Below are positions 1 to 11,199 of a stretch of 64,000 nucleotides of DNA, piece after piece. Each line of letters begins with the position of its first letter. The first letter of the stretch is position 1. The translations under genes were made by a program, and so were the position numbers. The notes under the pieces are model-generated. The model saw only the letters and a program-made list of their open reading frames with translations. It ran no database searches and had not been told where the DNA came from. Origin of the DNA: Acanthaster planci (lineage: Eukaryota > Echinodermata > Asteroidea > Valvatida > Acanthasteridae); NCBI RefSeq assembly GCF_001949145.1, contig NW_019091394.1, forward strand, positions 788,804 through 852,803. The letters run 5' to 3'.

Positions 1-248
1 AGAACGTCACCAAGACGCTGTTCGTTGTCTTCATCTTCTTCGTCATCTGCTGGTCTCCTGACCAATGGGCCTTCTTGCAATACAATCTCGGTGGGCAACT
101 TGACTTTGGCGGGTGGTTTGTGAACACCGCCATTGTCGCCGCACAGTTGAATTCGTGTGTCAACCCGCTCATCTACGGGCTACAGTACAGAGCCTACAGA
201 CAAGGTCTGAAGAAGCTTTTTTGCAAATGTAAATGTCGTAGAGGGTGA
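1..248 (+). CDS. Rhodopsin-family (class A) GPCR, C-terminal part only
   Basis: The window opens inside this gene. Read from base 3, the frame gives TM6 with the class A signature FVICWSP, a short third extracellular loop, and TM7 with NSCVNPLIYG, which is the NPxxY motif with the usual upstream Asn. It ends in helix 8 (LQYRAYRQGLKKLF) and a very short tail rich in Cys and basic residues (CKCKCRRG), a plausible palmitoylation site, before TGA at 246-248. It is a seven-transmembrane plasma-membrane receptor, probably for a peptide or amine. The ligand class cannot be fixed without the ligand-facing helices, which lie upstream of the window. The visible 81 codons have no intron. A consensus poly(A) signal follows at 498. 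Family assignment is firm, subfamily unknown. Confidence 0.9.
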   Translation, partial: NVTKTLFVVFIFFVICWSPDQWAFLQYNLGGQLDFGGWFVNTAIVAAQLNSCVNPLIYGLQYRAYRQGLKKLFCKCKCRRG

Positions 249-497
249 TCACCCTCTCTCCCGTACAAATCCCAAAGCAAAGCTCAGCTTGTTGAATTAT
301 TGTCTCACGCACGTGGCTATTGGTGTGTGACGTTCCCCCCCCCCAAAGTCAGACGTTCGAAGCAAGCTTTTTACGCCATGTGCAAGATGGAGACCGCTTT
401 ATTCTGTGCAGTGTGTTGTAATAGTTGGCGAATGACAGCCAAACTCAGATACTATCATTTTGATGTAACGCCAGTTGATAAACTTTGACCAGGAGAA

Positions 498-503
498 AAT
501 AAA
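498..503 (+). terminator. Poly(A) signal AATAAA, GPCR gene
   Basis: Canonical AATAAA 250 bases after the GPCR stop codon, in a plausible 3' UTR. It is the first such hexamer downstream. Confidence 0.5.
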
Positions 504-3500
504 TGTGCTGTTATCTTATGGGCCCTTATCAGATGGAATTTAACTGATTTTAATAGACATTTCATAGCATGATGACGTCGCAACGTAAGCAACGATGCTT
601 TTTAATGTTATTTTAAAAGAACAATTATCATTATGTGTGTGAAAAGTCGCCTACTCCCGACTTTAACGGAATTCTGAGTAAATGTATAGGACGAAACTTC
701 AAACTGTTGACGCTCCATTGGTAATTGCGCCTTCTCTCGATCCAGCTAGGGGCTCAGTGGGAGGAATGAATGGTTTGCCTAAATGAAACGAATGCAAAAA
801 TCTTGCCAGTCATTCATTTTTGTTCACGAGGCTGTTTGCTTATATTTTTCATGATGTATAATTTATTTAAAATTGTAATATACGACATGACCTAAGTTAA
901 AGATAAAATCTTTCCTCTGATCAAAATGGGTAAAATTAAAGTACAGCCTTGAGGTGAAAAAAAAGATCAAGTTAAAGCTTCGATGAACGTGGACGGTTTG
1001 CAAGACTCCAAAACAAGGAAAGATGAGTTTAAAAGACGGCATTGAAGTCTCGAATCAGTCCATTACCTGCACGAAACGTCGGAACGAAGAGTAAAACGCA
1101 CGGTTGGGCTAATGGGATTGAATCTAAATATGGGTCGACACGACGGACGAAATAGGGGTACGCGTGTCTGCTTTCAATATAATATGGAAATGTCACCCAA
1201 CTTGGAACTTGGTTAAGGGTTTGCCATTTGCTCCACTTTCTCATTTTGTGCGGTCGAAATGAATCGAATGTATTGGAATCACTTTGAGTAAATTGCAGGA
1301 TTTAAGCTTCAGCACGCACAGGCCTAACGACCTTTGGCACCTTCGCTTTTAACTCCACGCTAGTCTTGAGTGATCTTCGGCGTGCGAAATTGTAAAATTG
1401 CGTGTAGGGATAACCAGGGGCGTAGCCTGGGGTTGGAGGGGAACTTCCTTCCTTGTGGGAACTCTTGCCCCTTTAATTTCCTCTTGTCCCCATCTGAGAA
1501 GAGCTCGGCGAAGCCACTGAGGATAATATTGAAGCTAAACGTGGTCATGTTAGTTCGCGATTAATCTGTGTTTAAGGTATAATGGATGTGTTCACCTGTG
1601 AACAAATAGTGCTCTTGCTTATGGAATCTCGGTGATACCAAGTGCGACGACCTTGACCCCAGAGAGGAAAAAAACCTCCCAAAGTTCGACTCAAAACGGT
1701 CACCCCAAACGAGACGATTGAAATAAGGCGCACCACTTCAAACAAGCAAGGAGCATTGGTTTTCGTTTCCTTTCCTGCCAGGCATTGACGAATTGGCTGG
1801 AGTTTAACCCAATTGTGATGTCGTCGTTGGGTCATTCCGTCTCACGCAAAGAAGAGCAAGTAATGTAAATATCGTGTCAAAAACTGGCGAGGGAATATTT
1901 GAAAGCTTTTACCGTAGTTTTTCTGGGTGGCTGCGTGTAAAGACGTGCAAAAGTGTTGACAGTTTGCCCTTGATACACCAGTCCAACTTCTACTTATCTT
2001 CGTTAATATTTCACTCCATAGAGCGTATTACGATCGTCAAACAAGTGTTAATAACGTAGTCAAAATTTGTTAATTAGAAGATACACACACGAAAGTGACC
2101 CTTTCGTCAGAATGGACGTCAAAGTTTGCACACGCGGTAAACCAAAACACAACAAGCAAAGCGAATGTATTATCGGAAACCAGTGCGCGAGATGGATACC
2201 ATCTTCGATTTATGGGTTCATATTTTAAGACAAAGGCTACCCTAAGCTTCTGTCAGTTCTGGTTTTCGCATGGCAAAATGATAGCAACTGTTTCTATGGT
2301 GCAATAATGTAGTTGGATGTAACAATGCTTGAAATAATTTGCGCTATTTCTCCCGAATTGTGTGCCTTTTAAGCTTATACATTACAGGCCTACTTCTTGT
2401 TTGCGCGCTCATTCCCTGTACACAAGGAGAGTAGAATAACAATTCTACAGGTCGTTATCTAAATGCGCATATTATTGACGATGACGTAGTGTTGATATGA
2501 AGTTTTAATGATATGATGGTTAAATTCGCTGCAGCTTTGTACCATGCCATCTTGTGTCATGGAAATTTTTGTCCTAGTTCGCGGCATCGTCGCACCGCGA
2601 AATTAGACTTTTTCACGGTGATTAGAACGTTCTATTCCAATGCAACAAGAGCTCTGTGAACTTTCGGATTATAATGCAGTGATTTATTTAGGTGAGAATC
2701 TTTGTTTATTTATCATTTATTCCTACAAATAACGGATTTTTTACCTACAGCTGTGGAAAGATTAATTTCAACCGGTAACAGATCGAATTAGAAATTTTAT
2801 ATGCCATCTGGAAGAACTGTTCTTACCTCTGCGCGAATGTGAAACATTTAGTTGTTATAATTGTCGACAAAGGTGTGCTTTCTGTGTTACTGCTGTGCAA
2901 AGCCTCGCTATAGAGTATGCGGACACAATGAACGTCATATCACCTGTAGCTGGACGCTTGGCATTTTTCACCTCACATTTCGCACGAAAAAAATGGCTTA
3001 TTTTTATAGATAGAGAATATAACATTTGCATATTTTGTTCGTGTATTTCTAAACGTCGTGTTGTGGAATAAAAATGAACTGCATCTGATAGTATGGTCGG
3101 ATTTTTGAATCAGTTAGTCAGAAATATGAGGACTGTGTTAGTGAAGGGGAAAGAACAACTGTTGAATTTCTGTTTAAAATGGAAATAAAAATCCCAGTTT
3201 TTGTTGTGATTTGGTCACAGGGCGTCTACTTTGTCATGTTAAACAAAGAAGGCCAATTCAAAAAGTTTTTCGAGCTCTGTCTTTTGTGTATCCGGAAACG
3301 TCTCTGAAAGGTGACCTCTTGTCGATTGTCGTTTAATGGATTGACGTCACTCTTGAGACTGAATTTTGTGCGAGAGATTCTGTCTGCGGCATCCACCATT
3401 GTCTTTGCCGTGATTGCGATCGGGCAGCGGTCAAGAAACTTCCGTCCATTTGTGCCTTTAATGGACGGATGTAGATATTTCAAAACGCACTGCGTACCTC

Positions 3501-4360
3501 TGAGGGACAAACCAGCCTGAGGGAAAAAATGAATTCGGTCAATGAAATCAAATTGATGTCATGCAACTGAATCTGTTCACATTTGTCAAACGAGCCTTTT
3601 CCCCTACGCAAAAGGCCTACTCCTTGATTTGATTAAACTTTCAATAAAGCACATCTCTTCTTCCGCGCTAATGTTCGCTTACTACTGGGTTGTTGACAAG
3701 ATGATAGTCTAAAAAATAATGACAGTTTATACGTCTTCAAGGAAGAGATTGTATAAAACAGAAGAGGGAAAAAGAGTGATTTAGATCAGCGGAATACGAG
3801 TCAATATTTATCTTCGGACCGGCCAAAACAGCCCAGTATGCTCTGGGTTGGCAGATATGTTCCCCCTTCTGTTTGATGTCAACATCACGAAGTCGCCGGC
3901 ACTCGCCGAGCAGTGTTCCTCTTGAATGCACATCAATCATCGCGGGAACGACATCATCAAAGAGCTGCGACCCCATTGCCATATCGGTTGGTTGATTTCT
4001 TGGGAGTCTTGTTTATCCTGATCTAGTCATTTGCGGTCTTCGGGGCTGAGGTTGCGGGTGGAGAGTTTTGCACCGCAGCCGCCACCGCATCTCGGCCGTG
4101 TTTACCCGTCTTCGCTTCCTCGCCGGGCGGGTGCTGGCCCGGTACGAAGTTCATTCATGATTCGGGCTCTTAACGACGCAATGAGTATTCTACGGAGTAG
4201 GGAGCCTTTTAGAAATAAGAAAGCAAATTCAGTTAACTGCAGAACGTACGTGTTAGCACGCAACCAGTGCGCAACCAGTTAACAGGACGCAACCACTTAA
4301 TGAATTGCAGTATTCTGTGTTATTGCAAACATGGCTGGCTTTCTGTTGATATTGAACACG

Positions 4361-4442
4361 TGCACCCCAATCCGCCCGAACCCCACCTAACCCAACTCAC
4401 ACAACCCAACCCCAACCCACCTCACCCCACCCGACCGCATCG
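4361..4442. repeat. C-rich low-complexity tract (CCCAA/CCCACC type)
   Basis: About 80 bases made almost only of C-runs separated by A, T and an occasional G. The opposite strand has many runs of three or four G and could form G-quadruplex structure. Confidence 0.7.
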
Positions 4443-4963
4443 CAGACCGTAGCAAAAAATAGTGGAGTAAATTTACCGTTGAAATTCAGGAATTTTTTTT
4501 CTACCGCGGCCCTCTCTGCTTCCTCAAATCCAGTGATTGCCCCGGCCAAATTTGCCTTTGTACAGTTGGCTGAAGTGCAGGTGCACCCGTGTTTGTGTTC
4601 GTTCTGCATAGGTTGGCATCACCGTCAAGGCACGTACGGTTATTTGCTTTTTTAAAATCTGATCAGAACCGATCCTACACCTTCCCCACGGGGCCTCGCA
4701 GCGCACATGTTGGATTTGGTCCATTACTTTCCAGCAATTTATGTCGTCACCGGAAAACAAGGTGCGCTGTGCAGAATGTACGTCCACGTGCAGTGTTCCG
4801 TCTCCCCGTTGAATCTCTTCTTGATTTATAGCCATGGAGCTTAAAATGGCACAGCAAAGGCGTTTTTTTTTTTACCATTTAGACGCATAGCTTGCACGTT
4901 TTCTTGGTTAGGGGTGCGGGAGGGACCTAACCTGGATGGGGCACGAGAAATTCATGGGGTGCC

Positions 4964-5074
4964 AACTGACCTGTAACATAATGACGTGACGTCACATTTT
5001 GTAACATAAAGCGCCTTAACTACGGCAATGAGGTGGGACACTATCCATTGACGTCATTACGTTTCAGGTCAGTT
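4964..5074. repeat. MITE-like inverted-repeat element, about 111 bp
   Basis: The left end AACTGACCTGTAACATAATG pairs with the right end over 24 bases with two mismatches (right end, reversed: AACTGACCTGAAACGTAATG). The interior carries a TGACGTCA palindrome and the string GAGGTGGGACACT. The same left motif and interior string occur, without the right end, at 29767-29830, which suggests a dispersed family. Confidence 0.65.
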
Positions 5075-5403
5075 TTTGTTGGTTATAATCACGTCGCCAT
5101 TTGTAACCCTGCCACTTCTCTACAGATACGATAGACTTTTAATTTGGGTTACCGTGATATCCCCATTTAATTGGGTTGATGTAAATAACCTGTGCATGCA
5201 TTAATTAAAGTCGAGTTCGAGAGGTCTATTCTTGACATGGGTTTCGCGCGTCTCGCGCTCGAATCCGCGGGAACATGACCCAAGAACACTGTTCTCGGAA
5301 CAAGTTCACACACCACCTCCTCGTCAGGGTTTTACACGAACGCACGGGAAAACTCGTGAGATTTGATTATTAAAAAACTGCAAACCATCGAGATGGCTTA
5401 CAA

Positions 5404-5464
5404 AACTGGAGACAATGGAAAGTTTTGCACAATAATTGAGCAAAACTTTCCATTGTCTCCAGTT
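5404..5464. repeat. Perfect 25-bp inverted repeat, 11-base loop
   Basis: Arms at 5404-5428 and 5440-5464 are exact reverse complements (they begin AACTGGAGACAATGG), separated by an A/T-rich 11-base loop. No gene is close, so the hairpin is probably a mobile-element relic or a local inverted duplication. Confidence 0.85.
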
Positions 5465-6412
5465 AATTATTAACATAAATATTTTTCCATGACAGTTATG
5501 ATTTTTTTCATGGAAAAGAAATTAGCTGAAACAATAGAAGAATGTACGAGGACGCCGCCATGTTGCATGTTGCTTGCATGCATGCTACAAGTAACTCGTA
5601 GCGATAACCGGTTGTACGTTCCCAGCGTTCGAGCAGCCGACCCACAAACAACAAATCGAGCTGTTCCTGAACATACGAGAAGGAGCCACCCAAACTCAGC
5701 CTAAATGACTCGTAATGTAACATCTGTAGCCCCAATGTATGCCGTCACTTTAACTCCGCCATCACACAAATTATTGGGCGAAAGCGTACGTAGGCCATGT
5801 ACACAAAAACTCAAGCGCAGTACGCCAATTACGCCATTTAAATACACCAGAGGTTTTGACCGCGGCCACCGAAAAACTGTCGGACAGCCGGATATTAAAA
5901 CTCTGCTCTTGCTCCAACAGTCGAGTTCGCACACATTTCATAAGCAACTGAGCACTCAGCGTGCTCCGAAGAAAAATATTTTGATAGGGAAGGATATATT
6001 GTTGCCATCCATCAAAGAACCCGTGCGTTCACAAGTCGTACTTTAGACTCCACACATTCGTCTTACTGATAGATGATGAATGCACTGCACTGCGTAAACA
6101 CCCGCATATCTCAGGGGAAAGAAAGGTGGGGAAAGTTGTCGAGAGGTGTTTTTCTGTATGAGTCTATGCAGGGTTTGTATCATGCACTTGACTTTCCTCG
6201 CCGTCCGGTTGGGAAATCTATCATTGCTAGCATTGCCAGGGAGAGCAGGGACAACCCTTCATCGAGATCAGTTTCTGTATCCGTTTGCTAAGGTGCGGCT
6301 GGGCCGGGGACTCCCGAGGCCCCCGTTTCCTTAATGAGGGTGCACTCAGTTGACTTGGTCACATTTAAAACACTGACCACTTGAACTGTCACCAGATACT
6401 TTTCCTTCTCAT

Positions 6413-6459
6413 GGGGGGGGGGAGAGACATGGGGGCAGGCCTCATGTGGGGGGGGGGGA
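6413..6459 (+). other. G-run cluster, possible G-quadruplex
   Basis: Runs of 10, 5 and about 12 G with short spacers lie about 400 bases upstream of the NEU1 start codon. Quadruplex formation is an inference. Homopolymer length is also the least reliable part of an assembly. Confidence 0.45.
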
Positions 6460-6795
6460 GATGTTGCTCACCCCCGCTACTCCCCCGGCCTCTGCGTTAT
6501 CGCCTGGTTTGTCTGCGCTTTTCCTTGAGGTATTTTTATAGGCCCTACACAAAGGCAAATTTTAAAACGCCGAAAACAATGTTAATTGATGCTTGATTTT
6601 TAAATTTCTTTTGCATGGATTTTAGTGTTCTTAACGTATTAGTTTCATGTTCTGTACCCCTGGCATATGGAGCTCTATCGGCGAGCTCCGTGTGCGGTCA
6701 CCAAGTTGGTACCACTGTGACTTGTGCCGTGGTGTTTGTGTAGGGCGCCCTCTATCGCTATTCTACCCACGATCGCACGCGAGTTACTTGCACGC

Positions 6796-6813
6796 GATCA
6801 CGTGCACGTGATC
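6796..6813. promoter_or_regulatory. Palindromic double E-box (CACGTG x2) upstream of NEU1
   Basis: GATCACGTGCACGTGATC is a perfect 18-bp palindrome containing two abutting CACGTG E-boxes (6799-6804 and 6805-6810), each in a TCACGTG/CACGTGA context. It ends 34 bases before the NEU1 ATG. In vertebrates NEU1 belongs to the CLEAR network, driven by TFEB/TFE3/MITF through sites of the GTCACGTGAC type. A conserved role here is inference, but position and sequence both fit. Confidence 0.6.
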
Positions 6814-6847
6814 AGCTGACCATTGAAACGCATGGTAAACAACCGTC

Positions 6848-9044
6848 ATGGCGACGTCGTCACTTGGCGTATGTTTGGGAGGTTTGCTCGGGATAGCGGC
6901 GGTATTATCGTCGCTCCCGACCTTCCTGGCCGAATTCAGGCCGCACGTGGTCGAGACCCAACTCCTGTGGGAGCCCCAGGTGGTGGGCGACGTGGCCGCG
7001 TTCCGCATCCCTGTTGCCGCCCGGCTGCCCAACGGCACGCTGGTCGCGCTGGCCGAGGCCAGGAAGTTCTCGTCGGGGGACTACGGTGCCAAGTTCCTCG
7101 CTCTACGGATGTCACATCCGGACAAGTTTAACGGCGATGGGGCCGGGGACCTTTGGACACCAACTCAGTTTATTGTAGGTGTGTATCCTTGTGAGGTACA
7201 CGTTGATGTTGCAATTTAGTATTTAGACAGTGTCTGTGCTACAGACTTGTGTTGTAAGACAGATGATGTAGGCCCATGCCATGGTTACCAAGTTGAGTTT
7301 GATCTAAATTTTTTTTCCATCAAATGAGATACATCATCTGGAACTTATAAGCTTCAAGACATATTTTTGTTTTATCCAGAATTTCAGATAACATTTTAGA
7401 AAAGGCATACTTGTTGTTTATCATTTTTCATTAAAAACTTGTGCAATTTGCATCTTTTTGAGTCAACCCTGTACTGATTTTTCTTGTGACTGTATGTTAC
7501 TTCGCAGATGACTTCCAAGCCAAAGATGGTCTGAACCTTGGAGCAGTGATCGTCGACGAGGTCAAGAACACCCTAATCGTTCTCTACACGGTCTGCGCCC
7601 ACACTGCATGCCCAGAGCGCGATTACGTCCGCAGTAACTACATGCTGCGCAGCCGCGACTGGGGGTTGACGTGGGAACGCCCCGTGGACATATCCAGCAA
7701 CAACGCAGCCTTGAAGAACCTGTCCTGGTCGGCTGGTCCGGGCTACGGAATCCAGAAGAAATATGCGCCATACAAGGATCGACTGATTGCCTGCGGCCAC
7801 ACCAATGACTTGAACATCTTGTCCATGTTTTGCATCGTTAGCGACGGTTAGCACGAGCAATACTGAATAATCCGTTCACATCGTTCTTTTTTAACTTTTC
7901 CATTCTCCACTCCAGGCCAAAGCACAAAAATACGAATACGTGCATTTGTACAAGCAGCTGTCTCACACTAGAAGTTACGTCGGATGCAGCAGCTTTGATA
8001 GCTATTTGATTCATTCACATTTGACTTATCATTTTAAGTGAAAAATCCCAAAGGATCTTTGATCCCCCTAAGAGTTGACAACATAATGTTTCCACAAATG
8101 CCCTTTCTCTGCCATTTGTTTTGGGGGGGATAAAGTGCCATTTTTATTGTGGCTTTGAAGGTAAAAACACAGTTGATCTCGAAATATTCCTTGTGTGTGA
8201 TTTTTCAGATCACGGGGATACGTGGGCGAAAGCAGGTGTTGTGTACCATATTCCATACAGAAGTCCCTTAGGACCAGGAGACTTTGCACCCACTGAAGTT
8301 CAGGTAACTCTCATTGTATGCGGCAGTCAGAATTTGATTCGCTGGCTGTTAGGATTTGCCGTAAGAAAAGTTTTGGCCAAATTGATTTTTTATGCTAGCT
8401 GTCCACATGAACTCAGATAAATCTGTGTCATACATGGAAACACTGCTTAGCAAATTTGCTGGTCAAAAAAACAGTTCAGAGCTAGTCACAAGCAATTCAT
8501 ATCACATAAAGTTTGAGCTGGTAAACGTTTCGCTCCGCAACATTATTCCAAGGTTTAGCAAATTTGTTCACTGAAGGGTGCCGTGAAATAGGAACCTGTT
8601 AACAACCTTCCTGTTTCTTGTACTGTGTATCTTTTGATCAAGATCGTTGAGCTGTACAACGGCACCGTTCTCTTCAACGTTCGCAACGAGCGTCGCTACC
8701 ACTGCTCCTGCCGCATTGTCATGAGCAGTGACGACGGCGCCAACACGATCCCGGTAGAGACAATCCGCTTCAACCCCACCCTGATCGACCCAGTCTGTGC
8801 CGGCAGCATTCTCCTCCACGGCAGCCGGCTCTACTTCACTAATCCGGCCAACGAGGCCCACCGGCAGAACCTGACGCTGCGCTGGAGCGCCGACTGGGGG
8901 GACTCGTGGGTGGGCGCCCTGGTGGTGGACCCTGGGACGAGCGAGTACTCCTGTCTGACGGCCATCGACGACAACCATGTTGGGATCGTGTATGAGCAGG
9001 GCCTTGCCGGGGTGTGGTTTATCAAAGTCAAACTGAATTCATAA
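6848..9044 (+). CDS. NEU1: Lysosomal sialidase-1 (exo-alpha-sialidase), 4 exons, 388 aa
   Basis: Exons are 6848-7178, 7508-7846, 8209-8303 and 8643-9044. All three introns have GT/AG ends and phases agree (1, 1, 0). The enzyme removes terminal sialic acids from glycoconjugates in the lysosome; in vertebrates it needs cathepsin A as a partner. A hydrophobic N-terminus (about residues 6-27) is a likely signal peptide. The FRIP motif with the catalytic Arg is at residues 52-55, followed by ALAEAR. Asp boxes read SRDWGLTW (about 159-166), SDDHGDTW (split across intron 2) and SADWGDSW; the first box is degenerate. RYHCSCRIV, EYSCL (expected Tyr nucleophile) and VYEQG near the C-terminus match the human active-site blocks. 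Length is close to human NEU1 (415). NEU1 fits far better than the cytosolic NEU2/3/4 types. Confidence 0.93.
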
Positions 9045-9214
9045 TGCACCCTTTTGAAAAACCTTATCGGCATTGACAACATTAAACTCAATTCTGTCTA
9101 TTAGTGCCCTCTGTCAAGTGTTAATTTCAAATTTGGCAATTACTTTCAGAAAAAAAAAAATTAGGTACTACCTTAATGCTGAAAGGCATCAGCCAGTCCA
9201 TTTTAGTTTAATGC

Positions 9215-9220
9215 AATAAA
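9215..9220 (+). terminator. Poly(A) signal AATAAA, NEU1
   Basis: Canonical hexamer 171 bases after the NEU1 stop codon, the first downstream candidate. Confidence 0.6.
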
Positions 9221-10123
9221 AAGGGAGCGTTTATAATCATCTTATTATTTGTATCTTGGAGAGACTTCCATTTTTCACTATCAGATGCCAAAGAAGGCTA
9301 CTTGTATCTCAACAAATTTCATTAGCAATGCTCCTTGATGTAGCCAACTTTGCCAGTTTTTAGAGCAAATGTGTATCTGCAACTCCAGCCATCGTTTGCC
9401 AGTGCTAATTTGCCGACCAATAGGGGCGGATAACAACTTGTGTAACTTGTAGGCTTATTGACAGGTTCCTTCTGCAGCCGCTACTTACGTGTGTAATGTG
9501 TTCATTTCCTCATGGTTGTTAGAAACAAAACAACCCTGTTCTTCCCAAATTTCAAACAAGTGCCTTGAAATTTGGCCATTACTTAATGCTGATGTATACT
9601 GTGTATATACATGTATTTCTTACACTAAACCAAAATCCAGTACTTTTTGATTGAAATACTTTGAATTTATGAATGAAAAACATAAGTCTTTCTTGAATTC
9701 TAATTTACCAATCATTTACATGTAGATCAAACGGTCCAAATTGATATCATTTTAAGAAGAAAGGAACGACATACATTTTATGTGAAGAATCACTTTTTTT
9801 TATATGTGTACGTGAATAAGAAATCGACAGATCTATTATTGCTGGTTTTATCCTATGAGAGGAGATGGTGAGAAAGCGCCCTCTAGATATTGGGAAAAGT
9901 CACATAATATCTCAACTTTTTAAATATGATTTGGACCTGAGCTATTGTGCGAATTGGTGAAATCTGCTTACTTCAAACTTTTTAAGTATAAAATCCAACT
10001 CAAGTTGAAATTTACGATACTGAACGGTTTGCTTTCCACAGTGTACAGCTTGTGTATTTAAATTTTCTTCAGTTCCCAAGTTTTCATTTGATACTAGTTC
10101 CCAAAACAACAATGTCCGACATT

Positions 10124-10536
10124 TGTGACCTGTCGCAACAAAATGAGCGTAAAGTTGCACACCGCTATTTCCTCTTATAGCGGTTCAATTTTGGGGGTTT
10201 TGTTACATTTGAAAGAGTAACCCTTCTATTTCATTCCAAATTTTTAACAAGATCGAACAATTGAAACTTCCTTTGCTTACAAAGTTTGACCATGGTTTGA
10301 CAGCAGCAGCATTATTCGTGCCTGGTCAGAAATGCCGCGGAAACAAAAGTCTGAAACAAAGACGCAAAGCCGCCGGAATAATGCCGCATTGTCACCTACT
10401 TTTGCCCTAACTGTTATGCATAAATACCGTATTTATGAACCATTGAAAAGTGCTTTTTTCAACTGAATTCCTTAATACCAAAATCTCCAGTTTCAAAAAT
10501 TCCAACCCTCGGCTTATTTTTAGGTGACAGGTCACA
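10124..10536 (-). repeat. MITE-like element, TGTGACCTGTC family, copy A
   Basis: A 413-bp element with terminal inverted repeats TGTGACCTGTC. Its reverse complement matches 37515-37936 along the whole length, for example GGCATTATTC, GGCTTTGCGTCTTTG and CCAGGCACGAATAAT. No coding capacity is visible, so it would be non-autonomous. Target duplications are not clear. Confidence 0.75.
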
Positions 10537-10747
10537 TTTATTTTAAGAAATTGGGTCGCGTTTTCGGGAGTCACCTTGTATATTCAGCATGAGTATAATA
10601 CAATTGGATTAATGTACGAGTTGATACGAGAACCTGTCGTGCCCTGACACTTTTTGTCGTTCGTTTTTGAAGATCATTAGGCCTACTCGGAGGACAATCG
10701 TCGTTTTTTCTTTTGCACCGTGGTACCGTTGTCACGTAGCTAAAAAT

Positions 10748-11000
10748 CAAAGATTATATAGCGCCGCGTAGCGGCGCAAGATGGGTAATTCGGTCATTAA
10801 GGCGTTATCACCATGGGCGCCATTCGAGTGTGAACGTTAATTAATGTGTGTGCGTGCCTGTCGCGGCGCCTGTGCATTAACATGCACTGCGCAGGCGTAG
10901 TCCAACCAGAATGGCGCCTATGTGATAACAACGTTTTACGCGTATTCATGGTGATGAAGTTCCCCATCTTGCGCCGCTATGCGGCGCTATACGATCTTTG
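10748..11000. repeat. MITE-like element with long GC-rich terminal inverted repeats
   Basis: A 253-bp element. The ends CAAAGAT...TATAGCGCCGC and the matching reverse-complement right end pair through TAGCGGCGCAAGATGGG and again at GGCGCCATTC, giving arms of about 80-95 bases with internal gaps. Each arm also has its own small palindrome (GCGCCGC/GCGGCGC). It lies about 200 bases upstream of the start codon of the 1731-aa protein gene. Confidence 0.75.
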
Positions 11001-11199
11001 CAAAAAATTTTCTAGGGAAAACACTTCTCAGCGCGCGCGTACGTGACGCGCATTGCCAAGCTCTGTTTATTCTTTCGCACATTTTACAAGTACCGTGGCA
11101 GGCAAGAAATGGAGACTGGAAAATAAAACATGTTTCTTTGTTACGGGTAGAACCCAGTTGAAAAGGCTGAAATCTGGGAAGATTTTGTTTCCTTCAAGA

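Larger units (their letters stand above)
504..6795. other. Intergenic region, no supported gene
   Basis: About 6.3 kb with only short open frames that I do not recognise and that lack convincing splice borders or codon bias. It holds a C-rich tract (4361-4442), a MITE-like inverted-repeat element (4964-5074), a perfect 25-bp hairpin (5404-5464) and a G-run cluster (6413-6459), listed separately. A minus-strand frame at 3982-3737 looks mildly protein-like but has no recognisable family. Confidence 0.6.
9221..11199. other. Intergenic region between NEU1 and the 1731-aa protein gene
   Basis: No supported coding sequence. It contains two inverted-repeat elements (10124-10536 and 10748-11000). 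The promoter of the next gene should lie in the last 200 bases, after the second element, but no TATA box or other core motif stands out. Confidence 0.6.

Noticed and set aside
3737-3982. Minus-strand open frame of 81 codons (starts MAMGSQLFDDVV) as a possible exon
   Set aside because: The composition is mildly protein-like, but I recognise no family, the borders have no clear splice logic and no neighbouring exon fits.
4031-4282. GC-rich open frame as a coding exon
   Set aside because: The Arg/Pro-rich reading reflects base composition; no similarity or splice support.
5705-6046. Plus-strand open frame of 113 codons
   Set aside because: No recognisable domain, no promoter or poly(A) context, and length is within chance for this region.
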